A stretch of DNA of 44,636 bases from a virus: positions 1 to 44,636 of the IMG/VR virus record IMGVR_UViG_3300006305_000003; one strand, written 5' to 3'. Under the pieces are notes generated by a model. That model was not told the DNA's origin. It saw nothing but the letters and a program-made list of their open reading frames with translations, and ran no database searches. This document shows positions 1 to 7,449 of this stretch, one piece after another. The translations under genes and the position numbers were made by a program. Within the stretch, counting starts at the first letter, position 1. Each line of letters opens with the position of its first letter.

Positions 1-24
1 AATGTTACGAAAAGGAGGCGATAA

Positions 25-186
25 ATGGCATTTGATACATACATAGACGACAGAGCCATGATTCCAATACTACTAGCACATGATTGGATGATATACAATG
101 ACACATGGACTGACTGTCAATACGAGACGTATATGGCTCTCAAGAAGATGATGAGACATAACGGCAACGCTGTACCTATGGTATAG
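25..186 (+). CDS. Small early protein, unknown function (53 aa)
   Basis: An ATG at 25 opens a 53-codon frame ending in TAG. A near-perfect Shine-Dalgarno AAGGAGG at 12-18 fixes the start. The product is rich in Met, Tyr and Trp, with a mildly basic end (KKMMRHNG). I recognise no domain. If the window is circular, this is the first gene after the second early promoter (TATAAT at 44602), which would place it in the host-transcribed early operon. Small early proteins of T7-like phages often modulate host functions, but nothing in this sequence says which. Confidence 0.7.
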   Translation: MAFDTYIDDRAMIPILLAHDWMIYNDTWTDCQYETYMALKKMMRHNGNAVPMV

Positions 187-191
187 CACCT

Positions 192-263
192 GATTCTATG
201 GTCTAGTGGTCATGACTCTACCCTGTCACGGTAGCAACACGGGTTCAAATCCCGTTAGAATCG
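192..263 (+). tRNA. tRNA-Asp (anticodon GUC)
   Basis: The sequence folds into a cloverleaf. The acceptor stem is GATTCTA/TAGAATC with discriminator G. The D arm is short (GTC/GAC) with a GTGG-type loop. The anticodon stem CTACC/GGTAG has loop CTGTCAC, giving GUC. The T stem ACGGG/CCCGT has loop TTCAAAT. No CCA is encoded. It lies between two early genes in the same direction and is probably processed from the early transcript. The D stem has only three good pairs, the one weak point. tRNA genes are uncommon in small T7-like phages, so this is an accessory gene or a remnant of integration. Confidence 0.85.
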
Positions 264-290
264 TTCAGCAAATAATATTTTGTTGATTTA

Positions 291-308
291 CTGACATTTA
301 CTTGTCAG
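291..308. repeat. Perfect inverted repeat CTGACA-6 nt-TGTCAG
   Basis: Two 6-nt arms (291-296 and 303-308) are separated by TTTACT. The right arm overlaps a possible -35 box (TTGTCA, 302-307) of the promoter just downstream, so this may be an operator. A T-rich tract follows (311-322), so a weak terminator for the tRNA transcript is the alternative. Confidence 0.5.
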
Positions 309-333
309 ACTTTTAAATTTTTGCTATTATAAT
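302..333 (+). promoter_or_regulatory. Putative sigma70-type promoter before the gene at 337
   Basis: TTGTCA (302-307) is followed 17 nt later by TATTAT (325-330) and overlaps a perfect TATAAT at 328-333. The ATG of the next gene is at 337, only 3 nt after the TATAAT, so a transcript from here would be nearly leaderless or start within the gene. Either the true start codon is further in, or the promoter serves downstream genes. Confidence 0.5.
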
Positions 334-336
334 AGT

Positions 337-1200
337 ATGAATATCTTTGTTACAGACCCTGACCCAATACAGTCAGCACTCAACTTACCAGACAAGCACA
401 TAGTCAAGATGCCACTCGAGACTTGCCAGATGCTTGCTATTATTTACAGCGACTGGTATTATGGCGTCGGTAAGTTATACAAATCAGACGGCACACCCTA
501 TCGTACTGCACACGGTGCGTTTCGCAACCACCCTTGCACACAGTGGGCTGCTGCCAATCAGTACAATCTTGCATGGCTCATACGACACGGCTATGCTTTG
601 TGCAACGAGTACAGTGCACGCTATGACAAAACACATACCTGTCAAGATGTTATACACCAAGCTATCGACATCTACAACAAGTGCTTCGACTTACCAGTTT
701 CACAATCATACCACAGAGTCACACACTTTACACGTGCCATGCCAGAGTCTATCAAGTTCGACACTACTATCGACACTATCACTGCATACAAGCAATACCT
801 TAACACCAAGCCGTGGCTAGCTAGTAACTATCTACGCATACCATCACGTAAACCATCATTTATTATTACCACCATGACAACATCATTACCAGTATACGAT
901 TTCTCTACATCTCCAGAAGATAGAGCAGCAGAACAAGCCAAGCAAGACGCAGCTATCGCAGCAGCAGAAAAAGCTATGAAAGATGCACCAGCAGTCAAAG
1001 CTATCAAGTCTAAAGCTAGTGGTCTAGTACCAGCCAAGAAGCCAGCCGCTAAAAAGTCAGGCAAAGCAGGCAGAATCGTAGGCATCAGCAAAGACGAGAA
1101 CGAATTTATACAAGAAGTATTACATATGATTGCAGATGACCCAGAATTAGGTGCAAGCAACCCAAACTATGTTAAAATACAAGCAAGATACAACAAATAA
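337..1200 (+). CDS. Conserved phage-type protein with a Lys/Ala-rich C-terminal extension (287 aa)
   Basis: Residues 1 to about 178 resemble, from memory, a hypothetical family common in marine phages. It begins MNIFVTDPDP, then has DKHIVKMPLETCQML, a central FRNHPCTQWA, and an end of the type KPWLASNYLRIPSRKP. The conserved DKH, NHPC and His/Trp positions suggest an enzyme, but I know no demonstrated function. From about residue 180 the character changes to an Ala/Lys-rich linker (AAEKAMKDAP, KKPAAKKSGKAG) and a short C-terminal domain (DENEFIQEVLHMIADDPELG). This looks like a fusion or late extension. An internal ATG at 874 could express the tail separately. No Shine-Dalgarno is visible at 337. 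Confidence 0.75.
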   Translation: MNIFVTDPDPIQSALNLPDKHIVKMPLETCQMLAIIYSDWYYGVGKLYKSDGTPYRTAHGAFRNHPCTQWAAANQYNLAWLIRHGYALCNEYSARYDKTHTCQDVIHQAIDIYNKCFDLPVSQSYHRVTHFTRAMPESIKFDTTIDTITAYKQYLNTKPWLASNYLRIPSRKPSFIITTMTTSLPVYDFSTSPEDRAAEQAKQDAAIAAAEKAMKDAPAVKAIKSKASGLVPAKKPAAKKSGKAGRIVGISKDENEFIQEVLHMIADDPELGASNPNYVKIQARYNK

Positions 1201-1202
1201 TT

Positions 1203-1439
1203 ATGCAAGACTATTTCGAGGAGGTATATAAAGCTCTCAAGGACTTTCATAAGTACGATAAGTACAACAGGCAGATCAAACCACTATACATGCTCATCAA
1301 GGTCGATGTTGACGCAGACATAGTGTACGATCAATGTGAAGCTGACAAGTATGCTACTAACCATTGCGACAAGATGGAGTATGAGCTTGTCGATCACTTC
1401 TACCCTGACGAACTAGCATACCCATACATTGCAAAATGA
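1203..1439 (+). CDS. Hypothetical early protein (78 aa)
   Basis: The ATG lies 3 nt after the stop of the previous gene, and the stop overlaps the next ATG (ATGA), so translation is probably coupled on both sides. The protein is rich in Asp, Lys and Tyr (YKALKDFHKYDKYNRQ, KVDVDADIVYDQCEAD) with no membrane segment or signal peptide. I recognise no family. Position in a run of small coupled genes ahead of the RNA polymerase fits an early accessory protein. Confidence 0.65.
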   Translation: MQDYFEEVYKALKDFHKYDKYNRQIKPLYMLIKVDVDADIVYDQCEADKYATNHCDKMEYELVDHFYPDELAYPYIAK

Positions 1440-1696
1440 TCTGGAAGATATGGAAGTACGCACTTGGCAGCTTCGCAGATGACAAGACACGTGACTATGA
1501 CAATGTCGTAGCTATCGTTCGCACTATCATACTGTTCACATACCTTGTCACAAACATATTTATTATTAGCGGTGTAATCCGCCACTGGAACAATGCAAGT
1601 ACCAAATTATCTACACCACAGCAAGAAAGCACAAAAGCCTACCAAAAAGCCACAAGCTCTACGGGCAGCCAAGAAACGTGCCAAGATGCTAGTTAA
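1436..1696 (+). CDS. Small membrane protein of cyanophage type (86 aa)
   Basis: It starts in an ATGA overlap with the preceding stop. The N-terminus (MIWKIWKYALGSFADDKTRDYDN) and the following hydrophobic helix (about residues 26-47, ending VIRHWNN) match, from memory, a small hypothetical membrane protein frequent in cyanomyoviruses. The conserved block ends at about residue 52. The tail is Ser/Thr/Gln-rich and overlaps a basic gene in another frame, which may explain its biased composition. The single helix predicts inner-membrane location. Function unknown. Confidence 0.7.
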   Translation: MIWKIWKYALGSFADDKTRDYDNVVAIVRTIILFTYLVTNIFIISGVIRHWNNASTKLSTPQQESTKAYQKATSSTGSQETCQDAS

Positions 1697-1724
1697 AAAA
1701 CTACGTTCACAATCACACCCATGA
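1593..1724 (+). CDS. Very basic 43-residue protein
   Basis: An ATG at 1593 opens a 43-codon frame rich in Lys and Arg (HHSKKAQKPTKKPQ, RAAKKRAKMLVKKLRSQ). It overlaps the end of the membrane-protein gene in another frame, and its TGA overlaps the ATG of the next gene (1721), which continues the coupling pattern and supports it as real. The charge suggests nucleic-acid binding, but this is inference from composition only. Confidence 0.5.
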   Translation: MQVPNYLHHSKKAQKPTKKPQALRAAKKRAKMLVKKLRSQSHP

Positions 1725-1942
1725 CACCCATTTACCGCTACTATTGTGCCGACACCGATTGCGGCAAACACTTTTGCCTGATGGCAGCAGATGACATAGA
1801 AGCTGCATACAGAGCAGAGTCTATGGCAAAGGAGTGGTATCAATCCACTCTCAAGGACGTGTACCTTGACAAACACGCAAACCCACACAGAAGATACAGA
1901 CCAAATGACATCCAAGAAATACTTTCCCAACCAGTGGAATAA
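1721..1942 (+). CDS. Hypothetical early protein (73 aa)
   Basis: This frame starts in an ATGA overlap and encodes a soluble protein beginning MTPIYRYYCADTDCGKHFC. The early Cys and His residues (CADTDCGKHFC) could form a small metal site, though the second half (DIEAAYRAESMAKEWYQSTLKDVYLD) has no further cysteines. The 3' end overlaps the next gene. No family recognised. Confidence 0.6.
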   Translation: MTPIYRYYCADTDCGKHFCLMAADDIEAAYRAESMAKEWYQSTLKDVYLDKHANPHRRYRPNDIQEILSQPVE

Positions 1943-2243
1943 AATAGCCAAATGCCCTGCCGAATGGTTTGAGAGCATTGAATATGACGACCTCATGGAC
2001 TGGAAGATGAATGGTTGGGTTATCAGTCCACCATACGATATTATTATTCGTACAAAACACTGCGTGACTGGTAAAGTCAAGGAGTACACATACATTAGAC
2101 CAGACGCAGCTGGTCGTAGATTGAAGAAGTTGTTAGCTGGACAAGAGCATGAACTCGTAGTATGTACACACGATCACATACAACACCTAAAACCAGAACA
2201 ATACATCACAGACAATGACAAAGAAAACTTTTATCCCAAGTGA
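1905..2243 (+). CDS. Conserved cyanophage-type hypothetical protein (112 aa)
   Basis: The frame is open from 1866, but the ATG at 1905 is the preferred start because the product then begins MTSKKYFPNQWNKIAK, resembling the start of a family I know from cyanophages. That family has a core of the type FESIEYDDLMDWKMNGWVI followed by IIRTKHCVTGKVKEYTYI, as here. The earlier ATG adds only a Thr-rich stretch shadowing the previous gene. The protein is soluble and mixed alpha/beta by appearance. Function unknown. The gene overlaps both neighbours. Confidence 0.7.
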   Translation: MTSKKYFPNQWNKIAKCPAEWFESIEYDDLMDWKMNGWVISPPYDIIIRTKHCVTGKVKEYTYIRPDAAGRRLKKLLAGQEHELVVCTHDHIQHLKPEQYITDNDKENFYPK

Positions 2244-2433
2244 TGACGTCTACACTTATGAAAAACAGGCGTTAGATATGCTACCAAAATCACACCCACA
2301 CTACAGTGAGATATATACACACCTATACAACCAAGTACGAGACCAGTTAAATGACATATGTTACACCAGAGCAGATAGACCAGCAGATACAGCTGGAGAG
2401 GACACAGATTTCTCAGGGGCTGAAGCGTCTTAG
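2215..2433 (+). CDS. Hypothetical protein preceding the RNA polymerase (72 aa)
   Basis: The ATG at 2215 lies inside the end of the previous gene, and the last 83 nt overlap the start of the RNA polymerase in another frame. The first 50 residues (KQALDMLPKSHPHYSEIYTH, LYNQVRDQLNDICY) look like an amphipathic helical protein. The last 20 (DTAGEDTDFSGAEAS) are low-complexity and fall in the overlap. No family recognised. Translation is probably coupled to that of the polymerase. Confidence 0.55.
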   Translation: MTKKTFIPSDDVYTYEKQALDMLPKSHPHYSEIYTHLYNQVRDQLNDICYTRADRPADTAGEDTDFSGAEAS

Positions 2434-4690
2434 AGATCAGACACTCAAGTTAGAGCAACAGAACTATGCGTCTGCAAGTATATATGGTATAGCCTCGTTA
2501 CAAACTTTGTTACCACTTGTGGTTGACAAGATTATTTCGACAAATACCAAGATACATCAGGGTAAATATGGAGCAGCGTTCAAGGACATACACATATACC
2601 TCGCTACAATCGAGCCGTTGGCTGCGGCTACTATTGCATGTAAGATTACATTTGATAAAGTGTTCGGTTACAAGGAAGGTTGTAACATTGCAACGAATGT
2701 TTGCGAAGCCATTGGTAGGGCTATCGAAGACGAATGTAACATGCGACACTACGAAGAAAACGCACCAGCACTACTGGCAACACTTAAAGAGAACTATTGG
2801 CACAGAGCAATAGGTACACAACAGAAACTCACTGTTATCAAGACGTTGATGAACAGATACAAGGTCAAACCATGGACACCTTGGAGTAGAAGTATACGTA
2901 TCAAGCTAGGTGCATGGCTACTTGACTGTATTATGCAAGCAAGTGGTTGGTTTTACAAACAACGTATGCGTACAGGTCGTAAGACTACAGTGTTTATTGC
3001 ACCTACCGCAGAGTTCATGGACATCAAAGATGAAGTCATGGCAAATGCTGAAGTTTTTAGCCCTCTTGCATGGCCGATGTTGATACCTCCGAAGGATTGG
3101 ACTAACGAGTCACCCGGGGGCTACATGTTAAATGAGCTAATGCAAGGTCACGACTTAGTTCGTAGAGGCGATCCCTCCCGTATACAGGGGGAAATACCTA
3201 TAGCCTTTCTCAACAAAATACAACAGGTAAAATACCGGTTAAACCCGTTCATAGTAAATACAGCTATGCTGTTAGAGGAAAGGGGTATTAGTATAGGTAA
3301 GTTTCTCCCGATAATAAATTACGAACTGCCACCAAAGCCGTACGACATAGCAGAAAACAAAGAATCCCGTAAGAGGTATCGTAGGGAAGCGGCAGAAGTA
3401 ATGAATAAGCGAGCAGCAGAGTTCAAGAGATCCTGTCGCACCCGCATGACCATGGAAGCGGTACGTCGTTATGAGAATGAGGTGTTTTATATACCTTGGT
3501 CTTTCGACTACCGTGGTCGTGCATACCCTATCCCTGCCTTTCTTACACCACAAGATACAGACTTTGGAAAAAGTTTATTACAGTTTGCTGATGATGCAGA
3601 TGTGGTGTCTGAGAAATGGCTTGCCTTCCAAGTTGCTACCAGTTATGGTCTTGACAAAGCTACTATGGAAGAGAGACTTGAGTGGACAAGAGATAATGTC
3701 TCACTTGTCTCAGCTGTCGCAACCAATCCCATTGCTTTTATTGGCGAGTGGGAAGTTGCAGAAGAACCATGGCAGTTTCTAGCTGCCTGTGATGAGTACT
3801 ATCATTGCTGTGTCAAACAGGATAGACATACTACATCACTACCCGTGGCAACCGACGCTACATGCTCAGGCTTGCAGATACTTGCTGGTCTGGCTCGGGA
3901 TAAGTCCACCGCTACACTGGTCAATGTCGTCCCCTCTGATAAGCCGCAAGATGCGTATGCAAAAGTGGCAGAGACAGCACTAAGCTTAGGGATTCCAACC
4001 AGTGTACACCCTGTATGGGATAGAAAGTGTGTCAAACGTACTGTTATGACTATACCATACAACGCTAAACCATTCTCCAATAGGTCTTACATCAAGGAAG
4101 CACTACAAGAGAAAGGTATAGAGGTCGATAAAGATGACCTCACCACCATTGTCAAAGCTGTACGTGAAGCCATGCACATGATCGTGCCCGGGCCAATGTC
4201 AGTTATGAAATGGATCGAGACAGAGGTGTCTAAGTCTATCAAGCGTGGAGCAGACTACGTTGAATGGACAACACCATCAGGCTTCGTTGTTAAGCAACGG
4301 ATTATGAAGAAGAAAGTAGAACGTCTAGACCTACAACTTCTCGGCAGATGTCAACTTAGTGTTGCTACAGATGAGACAAACGACGTCGATCTCAGTAGGC
4401 ACAAGGCAGCCACTGCACCCAACCTGATACACAGTCTTGACGCATCACTCTTACACCTAGCTGTGCGTAGTTTTGATGAACCAATCGCACTAATCCATGA
4501 CAGTGTGTTAAGCAGATGTTGCGATATGGATAAACTATCTGCTATAATAAGGGAGAAGTACATGATTCTCTTTGCAGAACATGACTATCTCATTGACTTT
4601 GCCCGACAGATCGGAGCAGAGACAGAACCGCCTATCATTGGCGACTTACAACCAGAAACGGTTATAGAATCCACTTATTTTTTCTGTTAA
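2351..4690 (+). CDS. T7-like single-subunit DNA-dependent RNA polymerase (gp1)
   Basis: This enzyme transcribes middle and late phage genes from phage-specific promoters. The 779 aa product is shorter than T7 RNA polymerase (883 aa), mainly in the N-terminal domain. Diagnostic motifs are present: FDYRGRAYPIPAFL, motif A DATCSGLQ with catalytic Asp502 (T7 D537), motif B KRTVMTIPYN with Lys562 and Tyr570 (T7 K631, Y639), and motif C IHDS with His716-Asp717 (T7 H811-D812). The C-terminus is FFC where T7 has FAFA. It follows small early genes, as in T7, so it should be made by host RNA polymerase. Codons for DPSRIQG contain one copy of a 22-nt repeat found again after the terminase gene. Confidence 0.98.
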   Translation: MTYVTPEQIDQQIQLERTQISQGLKRLRDQTLKLEQQNYASASIYGIASLQTLLPLVVDKIISTNTKIHQGKYGAAFKDIHIYLATIEPLAAATIACKITFDKVFGYKEGCNIATNVCEAIGRAIEDECNMRHYEENAPALLATLKENYWHRAIGTQQKLTVIKTLMNRYKVKPWTPWSRSIRIKLGAWLLDCIMQASGWFYKQRMRTGRKTTVFIAPTAEFMDIKDEVMANAEVFSPLAWPMLIPPKDWTNESPGGYMLNELMQGHDLVRRGDPSRIQGEIPIAFLNKIQQVKYRLNPFIVNTAMLLEERGISIGKFLPIINYELPPKPYDIAENKESRKRYRREAAEVMNKRAAEFKRSCRTRMTMEAVRRYENEVFYIPWSFDYRGRAYPIPAFLTPQDTDFGKSLLQFADDADVVSEKWLAFQVATSYGLDKATMEERLEWTRDNVSLVSAVATNPIAFIGEWEVAEEPWQFLAACDEYYHCCVKQDRHTTSLPVATDATCSGLQILAGLARDKSTATLVNVVPSDKPQDAYAKVAETALSLGIPTSVHPVWDRKCVKRTVMTIPYNAKPFSNRSYIKEALQEKGIEVDKDDLTTIVKAVREAMHMIVPGPMSVMKWIETEVSKSIKRGADYVEWTTPSGFVVKQRIMKKKVERLDLQLLGRCQLSVATDETNDVDLSRHKAATAPNLIHSLDASLLHLAVRSFDEPIALIHDSVLSRCCDMDKLSAIIREKYMILFAEHDYLIDFARQIGAETEPPIIGDLQPETVIESTYFFC
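3169..3190 (+). repeat. 22-nt repeat, copy 1 (inside RNA polymerase gene)
   Basis: This segment contains CCCTCCCGTATACAGGGG and matches 43549-43570 at 21 of 22 positions, the difference being C at 3178 against A at 43558. Here it is also coding (DPSRIQG). A shared regulatory function such as a phage promoter is possible, see findings. Confidence 0.7.
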
Positions 4691-4692
4691 CT

Positions 4693-4914
4693 ATGATTTA
4701 CAATCCTTTTTTCTCATCTTCTGACAGTATATTTAGTAGTTTCTTTGCACCAACAGAGATCTACGTTGTAGCTAAAGAGGATTTAGAGAAAGCACAACAA
4801 GCTCAATACAAAGAGCAAGTCGAAGCAATCGACGCAAGAATAAAATACCTTCAAAGCAAAAAAGCTGAGGTACAAAAATTAATCACCCCCGCAAAGGAGA
4901 CCGCAAATGCCTAA
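4693..4914 (+). CDS. Small coiled-coil protein (73 aa)
   Basis: The gene starts 3 nt after the polymerase stop and ends inside the SSB gene. The N-terminal 20 residues are Ser/Phe-rich (NPFFSSSDSIFSSFF). Residues 28-65 are a charged helix with heptad-like spacing (AKEDLEKAQQ, KEQVEAIDARIKYLQSKKAEVQKL), so a coiled coil is likely. Its place directly before the replication genes suggests a minor accessory role, but I recognise no family. Confidence 0.65.
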   Translation: MIYNPFFSSSDSIFSSFFAPTEIYVVAKEDLEKAQQAQYKEQVEAIDARIKYLQSKKAEVQKLITPAKETANA

Positions 4915-5482
4915 AAACGTCCACGTGACTGACGAAATTAAACTAGAAGGCTTCCAAGCCATACTTGAACCCGGTAAGTTCGGTTACTCACTCGCTGCTA
5001 TTGTTGGCGAAGATGTAATCGACGCACTTGAGACTGAGAGACAAGCTGTCCTTACATGGGCACAGTCCAAGTTGAAGAACCCAAAGAGAGCTACACTCAA
5101 GCCAACACCATGGGAAGAGGTAGCTGAAGGTAAATACAAAATTAAGTTCTCGTGGGGAGAGGACAAGAGACCCGGTGTAGTCGACACTGAGGGTACACCG
5201 ATCACAGATAAGAAGACACCTCTATATGGCGGATCTACAGTTAAACTTGGTTTCTTTCAGAAGCCATACATACTCAGGGATGGCGTTACCTATGGAAGTT
5301 CTCTTAAACTACTTGGCGTACAAGTTGTTGCTGTAGGTGAAGGAGCAGCTGTTGATACAGACAGCATGGATGAAGCAGCTGTAGCCGACATGTTCGGTAC
5401 TACTGAAGGCTTCAGAACTACTGAACCTAAGCCAGTAACTACTGCACCAGTACCTGATGACGAAGAAGAAGAAGACTTTTAG
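4907..5482 (+). CDS. Single-stranded DNA-binding protein (gp2.5-like)
   Basis: The 191 aa product is the expected gp2.5-type SSB, which coats single strands and recruits polymerase and helicase at the fork. Support comes from position just before endonuclease I and primase-helicase, beta-rich composition with Lys/Arg/aromatic residues (KYKIKFSWGEDKRPGVVD), a GSTVKLGFFQKPY segment typical of the OB-fold core, and a strongly acidic C-terminal tail ending in Phe (DDEEEEDF), the feature that contacts polymerase and helicase in T7. T7 gp2.5 is 232 aa. A good Shine-Dalgarno (AAGGAG, 4894-4899) precedes the ATG. Confidence 0.9.
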   Translation: MPKNVHVTDEIKLEGFQAILEPGKFGYSLAAIVGEDVIDALETERQAVLTWAQSKLKNPKRATLKPTPWEEVAEGKYKIKFSWGEDKRPGVVDTEGTPITDKKTPLYGGSTVKLGFFQKPYILRDGVTYGSSLKLLGVQVVAVGEGAAVDTDSMDEAAVADMFGTTEGFRTTEPKPVTTAPVPDDEEEEDF

Positions 5483-5825
5483 GTCTAAACTCGAACAGAG
5501 TGTCGCAGAGGTACTCGACCAAGTAGGTGCTCAGTATGAGTATGAGACTCACAAGGTAGCATACACCATACAGCATCACTACAATCCTGACTTTGTCCTA
5601 GTCAATGGTGTAATGCTAGAGACTAAGGGCTATTGGGATTCAGAAGATAGACGTAAGATCAAGGCAGTCATGCGAGACAATCCTGACTTGGACTTACGAA
5701 TGATATTTCAAGCTCCTTTTAATAAGATCAGCAAGAAATCCAAAACAACATATGCCCAATGGTGTGAAAAGCATGGCATCAAGTGGGCAGCAGCACACGC
5801 AATCCCCATAGATTGGTTAACATGA
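5457..5825 (+). CDS. Endonuclease I / Holliday-junction resolvase (gp3-like)
   Basis: The 122 aa protein matches T7 gp3 (149 aa) through its length: FRSKLEQSV, VAYTIQHHYNPDFVL, LETKGYWDSEDRRK and WCEKHGIKWA. The PD-(D/E)XK-type catalytic set is visible as Glu13, Asp45, Glu55 and Lys57 (T7 E20, D55, E65, K67). It resolves branched DNA and helps degrade host DNA for nucleotide recycling. The start lies within the sequence for the acidic tail of the SSB, so the same bases encode DDEEEED in one frame and MTKKKKTF in the other. The T7 C-terminal basic extension is missing. Confidence 0.95.
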   Translation: MTKKKKTFRSKLEQSVAEVLDQVGAQYEYETHKVAYTIQHHYNPDFVLVNGVMLETKGYWDSEDRRKIKAVMRDNPDLDLRMIFQAPFNKISKKSKTTYAQWCEKHGIKWAAAHAIPIDWLT

Positions 5826-7414
5826 ACACAGAATCAGAATTTGTGGCACATGAACCATGTCCTAACTGTGGCTCGTCAGATGCTAACTCACGTTACTCTG
5901 ACGGACACACGTTCTGTTTTTCGTGCCACACATATACTCCAGCAGAAGACTGGACACACACCCACACCGGAATGAATACAAATGAACGAGTACAATTCCT
6001 CGGATCAGCTGAACAGCTGCACAAACGAAGAATCAGCGAAGCCACCAACCAGTTCTACCGTATTTACAGATATGGAAACACACTCCGCTTCCCATACTAT
6101 AATGATAGCGGCCAAGTTGTTGGATTCAAAATTAAATCAAAGAAGAAAGAATTTCACTACGAAGGTCAAGGAACAGATCAGCTCTTTGGACAGCATCTTT
6201 TCCCAACCTCCGGAAAGAGAATAGTAATTACAGAAGGAGAACTAGATGCCGCCAGTTGTTATGAGGTTATGTCAGGTTGGCCGATGGTCAGCCTACCTCA
6301 TGGTGCGGCAAGTGCCAAGAAAGACCTCCAAAAAGCAATCCCATTCTTACAGGGATACCAAGAGATCGTCCTCTTCTTCGACAACGATGAAGCAGGGCGT
6401 ACGGCCACTGAACTTGCCTCGGGAATACTCCCCGCCGGTAGGGTTAAGGTTGCTCGACTCGACAATTACAAAGATGCTTCAGACGCTCTCCAAGCTGGAG
6501 ATACTGACTGCATTAGAAAAGCCATCTGGGACGCCAAGCCATACAGACCAGACGGAATCATAGATGGTAAGAGTCTATTTGATGTAGTAACTGCACCAAC
6601 AGAGGAAGCAGTATGGGAGTATCCATTCAAGGGTATGAACGAGAAGCTACATGGCATAAGATATGGCGAACTTATAACTATCACTGCTGGTACAGGTAGT
6701 GGTAAGACATCGTTTGTAAGAGAGATAGCATCCAAGCTCTGCCAGAAGGGAGAGACTGTTGGTATACTAGAGCTCGAAGCAAACAACAAACGTACAGCAC
6801 TTGGCTTGATGTCAGCTGCTGTAGGTAAAGCACTCCACATTGGAGAACATGAACCAGAAGAACTAAAGGAGGCATTTGATGCAACGCTTGCTAATTGGAA
6901 CGTATATCTTTTTGATGGCTTTGGCTCTTTTGACCCGGATGTTATTTACAACAGGATCGAATACCTTGCCAGTGGATTGGAATGTCGTGTTATATTCCTA
7001 GACCACCTGAGCATATTGCTGTCAGGACTTGACGGCGATGAAAGACGTATGATTGACTCTACTATGACTAGACTAAGAAGTCTGGTAGAACGTACAGGCA
7101 TTACACTATACTTAGTATCACATTTACGGAGATCAAACAGTGACAGTAATTCGCACGAGGAGGGAGGACGTGTATCCCTCGGACAACTACGAGGCTCTCA
7201 TTCGATCTCTCAAATCAGCGATACAGTCATCGCTCTGGAGAGAGACCAACAAAGCGAAGATGCTAACAACATTACAACTGTTAGAGTTCTTAAAAACCGA
7301 TATTCGGGAGAAGTTGGCGTCGCAACGAGATTGACCTACGACCTATCCACTACTAACTTTTATGAAACTACGACCAAGGATGAGCCAGAGTTTGACCCAA
7401 CCGTCGACTTCTAG
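5822..7414 (+). CDS. Bifunctional primase-helicase (gp4-like)
   Basis: This protein makes RNA primers and unwinds DNA ahead of the polymerase. From the ATG at 5822 it has 530 aa (T7 566). In order: a zinc ribbon with Cys13, Cys16, Cys32 and Cys35 (CPNCG and CFSCH), a TOPRIM fold (ITEGELDAAS, then FFDNDEAGR near residue 187), and a RecA-type helicase with Walker A GTGSGKTS at 290-297, IFLDHLSIL as Walker B and a LRGSHSISQISD segment. An in-frame ATG at 5783 exists, but its extra 13 residues only shadow the endonuclease end. The chosen start places the first zinc Cys pair at the usual distance and gives a 4-nt overlap with the previous gene. Confidence 0.97.
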   Translation: MNTESEFVAHEPCPNCGSSDANSRYSDGHTFCFSCHTYTPAEDWTHTHTGMNTNERVQFLGSAEQLHKRRISEATNQFYRIYRYGNTLRFPYYNDSGQVVGFKIKSKKKEFHYEGQGTDQLFGQHLFPTSGKRIVITEGELDAASCYEVMSGWPMVSLPHGAASAKKDLQKAIPFLQGYQEIVLFFDNDEAGRTATELASGILPAGRVKVARLDNYKDASDALQAGDTDCIRKAIWDAKPYRPDGIIDGKSLFDVVTAPTEEAVWEYPFKGMNEKLHGIRYGELITITAGTGSGKTSFVREIASKLCQKGETVGILELEANNKRTALGLMSAAVGKALHIGEHEPEELKEAFDATLANWNVYLFDGFGSFDPDVIYNRIEYLASGLECRVIFLDHLSILLSGLDGDERRMIDSTMTRLRSLVERTGITLYLVSHLRRSNSDSNSHEEGGRVSLGQLRGSHSISQISDTVIALERDQQSEDANNITTVRVLKNRYSGEVGVATRLTYDLSTTNFYETTTKDEPEFDPTVDF

Positions 7415-7449
7415 GCTAATTAAACCTAACCCACCCACTAGGAGACAGA

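Noticed and set aside
434-820. Open frame inside the early protein gene at 337
   Set aside because: It lies in another frame of a longer gene, is rich in Thr, Ser and His in the manner of a shadow frame, and has no ribosome site.
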